Assembly: GCA_963835735.1 (NCBI GenBank)
Contig: CAWIGP010000002.1
Coordinates: 1,488,001 to 1,552,000 of the forward strand
Source of the DNA: DASQMT01 sp963835735
GTDB lineage: Bacteria > Actinomycetota > Thermoleophilia > Solirubrobacterales > Solirubrobacteraceae
Direction: 5' to 3'
DNA: 64,000 bases
Below, in pieces: positions 18,801 to 24,917 of this stretch. How positions within the stretch are numbered: the first letter of the stretch is position 1; every line of letters begins with the position of its first letter. The position numbers and the translations under genes are program-made. The notes beneath the pieces were generated by a model that searched no databases, had not been told where the DNA came from, and saw only the letters and a program-made list of their open reading frames with translations.

Positions 18801-20766
18801 CGACGGCGGGCACGTCCGCGTCCACGACGCGCGGCTGCCCGGCGCCCGCGAGCTGATAGCTCTCGTCGAGTGCCCACGCGTAAGCCGTCGCGGTCGACGG
18901 ACTCGTCCCCGGGACGACCGCCATGACCGCCCACGGCATGCTCGCGAGCGTCAGACCCGAGCCGGCGCCGGACACCGGCTGCTGCCAGCTCGCGCCTGAC
19001 CTCCAGACGCCCGTCGCGTCGAGGTAGGCGATCGCGAAGTGCGCGGTCGTACGGGCAGCGTCGAGCGCCCCGACGACGTAGTGGCTCGGGCCCGCGGCGA
19101 GCGCCGCGGGGCCTGCCGCCGGCGCCGTCACGCCGAGCGCGGCCCACTGGCGCGTCCGCCACTGGTACGCCCGGCCCTGCACGGCGCCGCCCTGGGCGAA
19201 GCTCGGATTGGCGAGCACGTAGAACGCGTCGCCCGCGACGCGCTCGGTCGGCGGCTCGCCCGGCCCGAGGGCGATCGTCTCGGCCACTTCGAGCGTCCAG
19301 CCGCCGAGCTGCGCCGGGTCGCGGCGGTAGCGGCGCGCGACCTCGCTCGGCGCGGAGTCCTGGTAGTGGATCCCGAACGCGTCCGGGCCGCACAGGACCT
19401 CGAGCCGCGCGGGGTCAAGCGAAACCGTGTCGGTCCATACGCGCTGCGTCGTCCATCCCCCGGTCCACGTGCACACGTCTGCGAAGATCGCCCCGCTTTT
19501 CGCGTACCAGACGACGACCGTGTAATCGAGGCCGTGAAAGACCGACGCCGTCGCGCCGGCGACCGGCGCCGCGAACGTCCGCGCGCGATCGCTCGGCAGC
19601 GACTGGCGCGCGTAATCGTACGTCGTCGAGCCGCCGACCGGGTGGACGAGCGAGGCGAGCGCGCCCGGCGAGACGTCGTTCACGTCGCCGTAGGTGAAGC
19701 GCATTCCCGGAGGTGCGACGCCCTCGGCGTCGGCCGAGTGCACCGCCGTGAGGTAGCGCTTGTAGAACAGCGGCGCGCGGTCGCCCTGCGCTCCGCCCAC
19801 GAGGTTCTCGAGCGCGTACTCGAACGTGAGCGTGTTCAGCGGCGTCCCGCCGCCGGCCACGGCGACGGCGATGCTGTCGAGACAGCGCGTGTCGTATGCG
19901 TCCTGATACGGGCTGGGGTCGTCGCTCGGCCTGGTCGCGTGCGGGTCGATGTACTCGACCTGCTGGCCCGGGTCGTAGACCTTCGGCGCGTATGCGAACC
20001 GGACCGTGCGGCCATACGCGTCGACGATCTGCTCCAGCACGAGCTCGCGCGTGAACGGCGCGCCGCCCGGGCCGATCGGGCGCTGCCGCTCGTCGTAGCT
20101 GAAGCAGACCCGCTCGCCGTACGGGTTGGCGAGGCCCGACAGATACCACGCGCTCGGGGCCTGCGACTGGCCTTGCAGCTGCTGCGACGCGTCGCTCCAC
20201 GGCCCCCAGCACACGCGCCAGGCGACGCTGTCTCCCGTGCTCGTGCGGTGGCCCCGGCCATCGACGCCCAGCCCGCCGCCGAAGGTCCGCACGATGCCAT
20301 CCTCGGTCACGACCTCCCAGCGCTCGTCGTCCGGGAAGTAGCGGATCGACCAGAACTGGTAGTCGTCGGCCGCGTAGCTGCGAACGCCGTGCGCGTCCTC
20401 GCCGATCTGCGTCAGCGGCCGCGCGCCGCCGAGCGCGACGAGGACCGGCTGCCCCTGGGGGGTGGCTGGCCCGAGCGCGCGCAGGCCAACGTACTCGAGC
20501 GGCAGCGACCAGCCGGCGCCGAGCACGCCGGTTGGGGCCGACGCATTCCAGGCGCATACGACCGGGCCGACGTTGGACCCGTAGCCGGCCGTGACCCGCA
20601 CGTCAAGCCCGTTGCGGTGCGGGAGCGTGACGAGCGGGAGCGAGAACCCGACGTCCCCCCGGAACAGGTTGACGCTCTGCTCGGGTGCGCCGGCGCCGCC
20701 CCCGTCGACCTGGAAGGTCCGTACGGGAGGGGCGTCGGCGGTGTCGCCGTCGACCTCGCCGGCCAT
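15817..20766 (-). CDS. SpvB/TcB-like toxin-complex protein
   Basis: 1649-aa protein without a signal peptide. Residues about 25-330 match the SpvB/TcaC N-terminal type: an 'SVNLFRGDVGFSLPLVTLP' opening, GVLGAGWSLPLEYVGL, 'EVVTEDGIVRTFGG' and 'NPYGERVCFSYDERQRPIG'. A TcdB-middle-like region follows (FTYGDVNDVSPGALASLVHP, 'GGSTTYDYARQ'), then long beta-rich segments that could form a propeller, an RHS-type stretch and a lectin-like jelly-roll (about 1250-1370, ending VSILVDDVRLTPV). It closes with YD-like motifs (NVYDAGGRLAARLDTNGQ) and a second beta-rich module. In Tc toxins the B and C proteins form one hollow cocoon enclosing the toxic C-terminus, and size, order and 4-bp overlap with the downstream RHS gene fit that model. 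No TcA-type gene is in the window. Confidence 0.8.
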   Translation of the reverse strand: MAGEVDGDTADAPPVRTFQVDGGGAGAPEQSVNLFRGDVGFSLPLVTLPHRNGLDVRVTAGYGSNVGPVVCAWNASAPTGVLGAGWSLPLEYVGLRALGPATPQGQPVLVALGGARPLTQIGEDAHGVRSYAADDYQFWSIRYFPDDERWEVVTEDGIVRTFGGGLGVDGRGHRTSTGDSVAWRVCWGPWSDASQQLQGQSQAPSAWYLSGLANPYGERVCFSYDERQRPIGPGGAPFTRELVLEQIVDAYGRTVRFAYAPKVYDPGQQVEYIDPHATRPSDDPSPYQDAYDTRCLDSIAVAVAGGGTPLNTLTFEYALENLVGGAQGDRAPLFYKRYLTAVHSADAEGVAPPGMRFTYGDVNDVSPGALASLVHPVGGSTTYDYARQSLPSDRARTFAAPVAGATASVFHGLDYTVVVWYAKSGAIFADVCTWTGGWTTQRVWTDTVSLDPARLEVLCGPDAFGIHYQDSAPSEVARRYRRDPAQLGGWTLEVAETIALGPGEPPTERVAGDAFYVLANPSFAQGGAVQGRAYQWRTRQWAALGVTAPAAGPAALAAGPSHYVVGALDAARTTAHFAIAYLDATGVWRSGASWQQPVSGAGSGLTLASMPWAVMAVVPGTSPSTATAYAWALDESYQLAGAGQPRVVDADVPAVGGEPVWPIATPVITGSMLALGGIAIRYAGGAGARLAPVQQWIGGGFSVPTGTQAEYTFAVDADVVVMSADDNGKVTSQIARFDPARSSAGGWVAPVAAPATGASPAAGGGWLLIGGKLFRWDGTTSGWDEVDVVLPQLDPASVQLLAPEYIAYEVPGSGAELLLLADGAATRVQLTREQLGACGPSTAVTSTAGGSSITLRRIVAGAASGPLTTVSVASAELDDRMGAPVATAYDYEVSSAVLDAASGIAQFTRASTIPGSRDPAQQPYGRTDTWFSNGVPFDTGAFYEVGTPYNYVGVLNGRLLATASYASGADTPVQRKVSWWTTYEVDPFGGFLPAAYARRTKVLRSLDGVDTTTDYEYSPALGLVATASTTGVDSSGAPVVRVETTTRAVEVSDYAAALGAAHLLAPAALTTFAQGPAGKSPVVVAARATTYRDWSSETGGWCWAPDAQLAWLRTGSPTPFGGGSAADWQTTSRVLERGAYGAVRSSVTPGGVPQAAVYDDATRSIVARVHGASAAEVVYCGFEPYEGTGAYVTGKGAAIVDTDAATGAACLSLAPAGGWPGLTATVAAEPGNRSAAFVATGWMKTGAGFAADGGTATWTLTAAQNGRQVGSPSVLTLTDTAGAWAHAELRLVLGSAGTDPRRPVAVTLAIANAKDTVSILVDDVRLTPVATKLGVNVYDAGGRLAARLDTNGQRTAIVRDDSGVQVSSLDPLGRPVTLNERYLSRTGNQDDFAAADPNARLTVSSGAGGVGETFAGGTEWQQRWRAGDPAGWQAAGGALTRVGAGADTLTLIAPGFTGDWAVWFRASAAQPSAGPLAVGAGTALVSWDPMTCRWTVAGAQYDVPQFTLAVAVVQGALAAGAVDAALRSACRGAGVLLTSGTPISRAGGSRWLVAGTASTLPHWLVPDSGLVAVYRLPRRWLVATVGGTLLAYGEGRLIATAPGAGPLSISVAPGTTLRGLCAVADPAVNVMFSDGLDRTRQSQVLELTA

Positions 20767-20769
20767 GTC

Positions 20770-21459
20770 TCAGTTCGCGGTGATCGCGAACGTGCTCGCC
20801 GACCCCTGGGCTCCTGGACCGCCCGCGGTGCCGCTGCTGCCCGCCGTCGCCGGGCCCGGCGGGGTGCCGCCGTAGCTGGTGCCGGCCGACCCGGGGAGGC
20901 CGCCCACCCCGCTCACGCCGCCGACCCCCGCGGCCGCGGCCGCACCGTTCGGGAGGATGCTGCCCCCGCCCTTGTCGGCCGTGTAGGTGATCGTGACCGT
21001 CGTGCCGTTGCCGCCGTTGCCGCCACCGCCGCCGTTGGCGCCGGCGCCGCCGTTTCCGCCCGCACCGCCGGGCGCGCCGTCGCATTGATGGCCGGCGGCA
21101 CACGTGTCGGCCTGGCCGCCCGGCTTTCCGTTGCCGCCGGCGCCGCCGTTGGCGCCGGCGCCGCCCGCGCCGCCCACGCCGCCGGCGCTGTAGACGGTGA
21201 TATTGCCCACGAGGTCGTCGATCGTGATGGTGGCCGGCTGCGCGGGCTCGCCGTCACCGCCCGGGCCGCCGCCCGACGCGGCGACGCCCGAGGTTCCCGC
21301 GTCGCCCGAGGTCGCGTTCTTCTCGCACACCGACGCCCAGCTGCAGACCGCGTTCTGGCCGGCATTCGTGCCGTCAGGGCCCTTGTTCCCGGCCTGGCCC
21401 GGCGTTCCCGGAAGGCCGTCGAGCCCGATGAAATAGATGTCAGCTGGAGGCAGCGTCAT
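20770..21459 (-). CDS. Glycine-rich collagen-like protein
   Basis: 229-aa protein with Gly-X-Y-type tracts (residues 12-35: GLDGLPGTPGQAGNKGPDG) and long Gly/Ala/Asn runs (GGAGGAGANGGAGGNGKPGG), like PE-PGRS or collagen-like proteins. Four to five Cys (CSWASVC, 'CAAGHQC') may form disulfides or bind metal. Short beta segments (ATITIDDLVGNITVYSAG, 'TTVTITYTADKGGG', STFAITAN) interrupt the Gly runs. No signal peptide. ATG at 21459 overlaps the stop of the preceding small gene by 1 bp (TGATG). The stop is 3 nt before the SpvB-like start, so it belongs to the toxin operon. A structural or delivery role is inference. Confidence 0.75.
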   Translation of the reverse strand: MTLPPADIYFIGLDGLPGTPGQAGNKGPDGTNAGQNAVCSWASVCEKNATSGDAGTSGVAASGGGPGGDGEPAQPATITIDDLVGNITVYSAGGVGGAGGAGANGGAGGNGKPGGQADTCAAGHQCDGAPGGAGGNGGAGANGGGGGNGGNGTTVTITYTADKGGGSILPNGAAAAAGVGGVSGVGGLPGSAGTSYGGTPPGPATAGSSGTAGGPGAQGSASTFAITAN

Positions 21460-21629
21460 CAGGACTCCTTGACCAGCCGGTTGATAGTGAACGTCACGTT
21501 CGCGGTGACCGTGACCACGCCGCCCGCGATCGTGAGCACGTCGAAACCGGGCACCGCGCTGCTGATGTTGAGCGGGCTCTTGGGCGTGACGGTGACGCTT
21601 GGGAGGTTCAAGGCGTTCTCGGGTGCCAT
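21459..21629 (-). CDS. Small hypothetical protein (56 aa)
   Basis: Start ATG 21629, stop TGA 21461-21459 overlapping the next ATG by one base. Product MAPENALNLPSVTVTPKSPL then 'NISSAVPGFDVLTIAGGVVTVTANVTFTINRLVKES': a short beta-rich protein (alternating V-T, T-I strands) with no Cys and no signal peptide. Perfectly packed between two operon genes with good codon bias, so a real gene is likely even though it is below usual size cut-offs. Its beta pattern resembles the strands of the collagen-like neighbour. Function unknown. Confidence 0.6.
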   Translation of the reverse strand: MAPENALNLPSVTVTPKSPLNISSAVPGFDVLTIAGGVVTVTANVTFTINRLVKES

Positions 21630-21636
21630 GTCCGCT

Positions 21637-22062
21637 CTACCTGTCGAGCTTGGTCAGAGTGCCCACGAACAGCCGCAGGCGGGCGAGCACCTCGAGGGCG
21701 CCGCCGTCGCCGATCGTGAGGCGCTGGACGAAGACGACCGACGCCGGGCCATCGATCCGCAGGCGCGCGGCGGACGCGACGCGGACGTCGCGCACGGCGA
21801 ACACCGCGACCGGCCCCAGCACAACGTCCGGCTCCGGCAGCAGCGAACATGCCGCCGCGTGCAGGTCGTCGCGGGCGTGCACGATCGCCGGCGTCACGAG
21901 GTCGTTGAGCAGCAGCCGACGGTCGGAGGCGACCGCGACGACCGGCGCCGACGCGCGCATGAGCTGCTCCGCGAGTGCGGCGACCGCGGGCGCGAGATCT
22001 CCTTCCGCGGACCCGGGCAGAGCCGGGGCGGCGACGCGTGGCACCAGAGCAACGTCGGGCAT
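21637..22062 (-). CDS. Hypothetical protein, first gene of the toxin operon (141 aa)
   Basis: ATG at 22062 with GGGAGG (22074-22069) at 6-nt spacing; an upstream TTG (22068) is less likely. The N-terminal half is helical (LAPAVAALAEQLMRASAPVV, 'DLVTPAIVHARDDLHAAACSLL'). The C-terminal half has regular short strands with small turns ('VVLGPVAVFAVRDVRVASAARLRIDGPASVVFVQRLTIGDGGAL' in segments), suggestive of a beta-helix/filament-like fold. No signal peptide. First gene after the iteron-bearing promoter; seven nt from the next gene. Family unknown. Confidence 0.6.
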   Translation of the reverse strand: MPDVALVPRVAAPALPGSAEGDLAPAVAALAEQLMRASAPVVAVASDRRLLLNDLVTPAIVHARDDLHAAACSLLPEPDVVLGPVAVFAVRDVRVASAARLRIDGPASVVFVQRLTIGDGGALEVLARLRLFVGTLTKLDR

Positions 22063-22106
22063 TGCCAACCTCCCGGTCGAGAAGTTGCCACACTAACTGT
22101 GCATTG

Positions 22107-22198
22107 CTCCGAGTGACAAAAGCCAATCACTCCGAGTTACAAAAGCCAATCACTCCGAGTTACAAAAACCAATCACTCCGAGTGACAAAAGCCAATCA
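22107..22198 (+). repeat. Four tandem 23-bp iterons in the bidirectional promoter
   Basis: Four head-to-tail copies of a 23-bp unit (22107, 22130, 22153, 22176) beginning CTCCGAGTKACAAAARCC and ending AATCA, with only two variable positions (G/T at 9, G/A at 16). The array is markedly more AT-rich than its surroundings and sits between the divergent starts at 22062 and 22255. Near two-helical-turn spacing suits cooperative binding of a regulator on one DNA face. Not a CRISPR: no spacers. Confidence 0.8.
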
Positions 22199-22254
22199 AT
22201 CGGTGTTCTGTCATTGATACGAAACTGTCCACCGGACCGTCGTGGGCAACCGAG

Positions 22255-23205
22255 ATGGGCGCGCTCGCCGCGTCGGCGACCGGTGTGGACCGCGGCGTGG
22301 CCACGCGCATCGGTACCGCGCTCGCGGCTGAGGCGCCCGGCGACGCGCCGCCGGGCGTTCGGCTGTCCGGGCTGAATTACGACGGGACGCCGCTGCAGCT
22401 CTGCATCACGATTGCGCGTGGACAGGCGGCAAGCCGCGTGTTGGCCGATCCGGCGGCGGGCGAGCGCGAACTCGAGCGCCGATATGAACGCGGACTCCTC
22501 GCGCTCGACAGCGCGCCCGCTCGGGGTTCAGACGCTGACGCGGACCGGCTGTGCGACCGGCTGCTGGCCGCGCTCGTCCCCGACGCCGCCGCCGTGCTGG
22601 CGCGCCCGGACGGCGTGCTGTGGCTCGGCGCCGGCCTCAGCCACGCGGGCTTAGCGGCATACGTCGACGCCCGCCCGGCCGGCGTCGACGGCCTCCGGCG
22701 CTGGCTCGAGTCCGAGGTCGGGGACGCGTCCGGGGTCCGCGTCCTGCTCCAGGCGCTCGCGCACGGCGCGGCGATCCAGTCGGCGGGCGTCGAGACCGCC
22801 GCGAGCGGCGCGCGCCTGAAGGTGTACTGGCGCCTGACCGGCGGGCAGCGGCTGTACCAGGCCGGGTTGCCGGGCCTGACCGACCGCCGGTTCGCCGAGT
22901 TCGCCAGGCTCGCGCTCGCGCCGCGCGGGCGGATGCGGCGCACCGGCGTCGTGCTGAGCGCGGGCGTGCGCGCGTCCGACGGCATGCTGAGCGACGTCAA
23001 GCTCGATCTCTGCGGGTGTCCCGGCTGCCTGGCCCTATCCGCCGCGCAGTGGAGCGAGGTGCTAGGCGAAGTCGCGACGCGCAACGCGATCGCGCTGCCC
23101 CCGCTCGACGCGCTGCTGGCACGCGCGGAGGTGGCCTTCGTCGGCTTCGGGCTCAACGCCGCCGGCGAGCCGCGCCTGAACCTCTACTTCAAGGAGCGGC
23201 GATGA
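22255..23205 (+). CDS. ABBA-type prenyltransferase-like protein
   Basis: 316-aa soluble protein. Several features recall the alpha-beta-beta-alpha barrel prenyltransferases (LynF/TruF or indole-prenyltransferase type): 'LSGLNYDGTPLQLCITI' near residue 37, repeated strand pairs such as 'GVETAASGARLKVYWRL' (RLKxY, a diphosphate-contact motif), 'SDVKLDLCGCPGC' and a terminal EPRLNLYFKERR. The three R/K-x-K/N-x-Y-type strands spaced through the chain are what one expects of diphosphate-binding strands. The assignment is by pattern only. ATG 22255, no strong SD. It overlaps the PhyH gene by 4 bp (ATGA) and shares the iteron promoter with the divergent toxin operon. Confidence 0.45.
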   Translation: MGALAASATGVDRGVATRIGTALAAEAPGDAPPGVRLSGLNYDGTPLQLCITIARGQAASRVLADPAAGERELERRYERGLLALDSAPARGSDADADRLCDRLLAALVPDAAAVLARPDGVLWLGAGLSHAGLAAYVDARPAGVDGLRRWLESEVGDASGVRVLLQALAHGAAIQSAGVETAASGARLKVYWRLTGGQRLYQAGLPGLTDRRFAEFARLALAPRGRMRRTGVVLSAGVRASDGMLSDVKLDLCGCPGCLALSAAQWSEVLGEVATRNAIALPPLDALLARAEVAFVGFGLNAAGEPRLNLYFKERR

Positions 23206-24029
23206 GCGGCTTGATCGCCGCGGCGCTCGAGCGCGACGGGTTCACGACCGCCGAGCTGCTCGACCGGGATGAGATCGACCGGCTCACCGCCGCCTGGGGG
23301 GAGCTCGGCACTGAGCTGAAGGCGTGGCCGTTCTCCGCGACGATCCTCAGCCGCGATCCTGGCTACCGCACGCGCGTCGACTCGACGATCCGCGCCGTGT
23401 TCGAGCCGCGCGTCGCGGGGGTTCTGCCGGACAGCCGGCTGGCGTACGCGTCGTTCGTTGCCAAGCGGCCTGACGACAGCAGCGCTGTGCCGATCCACCA
23501 GGACCCGTCGTTCATCGACGAGGATTGTTTCCTCGCGGTGAACGTGTGGGTGCCGCTCGTCGACGTGGACGAGCGCAACGGCTGCCTGCGCGTGCTACGC
23601 GGGAGCCACCGACTCAACCGCGCGCCGCGCGGGACCGACTTCCGCGTCCCGTATCTCGAGCACATCGACGACGACGACTTCGAGCCGGTGCCACTGCCCG
23701 CCGGCACCGCCTGCCTGATGGCGGGACCGCTCTACCACCGGTCCGGCCCGAACCGCTCGAGCCGCGAGCGCGTCGCCGCAGCCGCGCTCGCCGTGCCGGC
23801 CAGCGCGCAGGTGCGCTACCTGTACGCCGAGCCGGGCGCCGCCGGCCCGCGGAGGCTTGAGGTGTTCGATGTGCCGGACGCGTTCTATTGCCGCCACATG
23901 CTCGGGACGCGCCCCTCCGGCCTCGAGCCGGTCGCGATCGAGCGGCGCGAGGCCGAGCCGCTGTCGCGGGACGAGGTGCGGGCGCGCCTCAGCGGGCATC
24001 GCGCGCCGCCTGACCCTCGGCCACGATGA
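23202..24029 (+). CDS. Phytanoyl-CoA dioxygenase (PhyH)-family Fe(II)/2-oxoglutarate oxygenase
   Basis: 275-aa PhyH-family protein. Fe ligands are visible: H and D in 'VPIHQDPSFID' (HxD, near residue 97) and the distal His in 'PLYHRSGPNRSSRERVA' near 185, followed by the Arg that would bind 2-oxoglutarate. 'NVWVPLVDVDERNGCLRVLRGSHRL' is the characteristic jelly-roll core (G-C-L-x-x-x-x-G-S-H). Translationally coupled to the upstream prenyltransferase-like gene. Bacterial PhyH enzymes often hydroxylate natural products, so a small tailoring pathway (prenylation and hydroxylation) is plausible; substrate unknown. Its end overlaps the antisense hisA remnant by 41 bp. Confidence 0.82.
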   Translation: MSGLIAAALERDGFTTAELLDRDEIDRLTAAWGELGTELKAWPFSATILSRDPGYRTRVDSTIRAVFEPRVAGVLPDSRLAYASFVAKRPDDSSAVPIHQDPSFIDEDCFLAVNVWVPLVDVDERNGCLRVLRGSHRLNRAPRGTDFRVPYLEHIDDDDFEPVPLPAGTACLMAGPLYHRSGPNRSSRERVAAAALAVPASAQVRYLYAEPGAAGPRRLEVFDVPDAFYCRHMLGTRPSGLEPVAIERREAEPLSRDEVRARLSGHRAPPDPRPR

Positions 24030-24438
24030 AGAGCTTCTCGTAGAGCGCCTGGCCGACGATCACCCCCGCGAGTCTGACCTGGCGCAACGCGGCGAGCGCG
24101 CGCCGGTCGTCGAGCAAGCCGATTGGAGACGGCAGCGGACCGCGCCGGCGACGCGCTTGGCCCTCGAGATCGGGGCGTCCGAGCTTGCCGTCGCGCGCGA
24201 CGTCGATGTAGACGAACCAGCGCACGCCGCGCGCGGTCAGGCGGCGGATCGCGTCCTCGTCGGGCAACTGCGTGGCGTGCGTCCAGCCGCACGTGGCGCT
24301 CATGCCATCGCGCACGTCGACCGAGACGACGACGCGCGGGCCGAACGAGCCGACGATCTCGTCGACGAAGTCGACGTCCGCGAACGCGGCGGCGCCGACG
24401 ATCGCGCGCTCGGCGCCGACCCGCAGCGCGTCACGCAC
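23989..24438 (-). pseudogene. hisA: Truncated hisA remnant (ProFAR isomerase-like)
   Basis: The 149-aa frame reads like the C-terminal two-thirds of HisA: 'GAERAIVGAAAFADVDFVDEIVGSFGPRVVVSVDVRDG' in segments, TRGWT-like 'CGWTHATQLPDEDAIRRLTARG', 'FVYIDVARDGKLGRPDL', LAGVIVGQALYEKLF. The N-terminal ~80 residues, including the first catalytic Asp strand, are missing. The phosphate-binding 'VIASGG' strand is replaced by an Arg-rich stretch and a short GLLDDRRALAAL, indicating further deletion or frameshift. Upstream sequence on this strand is not recognisable as HisA. A working histidine enzyme is unlikely; a complete hisA presumably exists elsewhere. It lies just inside repeat copy 2, consistent with island-border decay. 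Confidence 0.65.
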
Positions 24439-24778
24439 CGCCGCCTCGGCGCGACGCCCGTCGAGCTCGGCACGGGCGGCACGAGCCCCGCGCCGCGCAG
24501 CGTCGCCCTCACCGAGCTGACGGACTCCGGCCTACGCGAGGAGGAGCTAACGCGCGAGGGTCGCCGGCTCGTGCGGACCGTACAGCCGCGGCCAATCGCG
24601 CCGAGGCGAAGGATCGCCCCGGGCACGCCACGCGCAGGCGCCGGACTATGGCCAGCGCACCGCGGTTCGCAGCCCGATCACGCGCTCGTCGTCGAGCTGG
24701 TTGCACCACGGGACGTGGTCCGCCAATTGGTCGACCCGAACCTCGGTCCCCTCCCGGCTTCGTGGTGCGTGCGGCCCC
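24439..24778. other. Non-coding/decayed stretch between hisA remnant and repeat copy 2
   Basis: No intact gene on either strand. Codon bias is weak in all frames; short Arg-rich shadows only. Probably decayed sequence upstream of the hisA fragment. No hairpin or promoter stands out. Confidence 0.4.
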
Positions 24779-24868
24779 GCACGATTCTGGCGCAATTTGC
24801 GGAGACTTCTAGTCCGGTGGGGACGAGGGCTCGACGCCGATCACATATACCCCTGCGGAGCCGCCCAG
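24779..24868 (+). repeat. 90-bp perfect direct repeat, copy 2
   Basis: Identical to 10262-10351 and in the same orientation. It contains the palindrome CGCAATTTGCG (24791-24801). It ends about 50 nt upstream of the sigma-factor gene, so it covers the likely promoter or 5' leader of that gene. Confidence 0.85.
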
Positions 24869-24917
24869 GCGGCTCCTCGAACTGGCGGATTTCGGGGACG
24901 TGAAAGGAGGTCGCCAC

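Noticed and set aside
22107..22198. Tandem repeats as a CRISPR array
   Set aside because: Units follow each other directly with no spacers, and no cas genes are near.
24779..24868. 90-bp repeat as a tRNA or tmRNA attachment site
   Set aside because: No T-loop GGTTCGA-type sequence or acceptor pairing can be found, and there is no integrase in the window.
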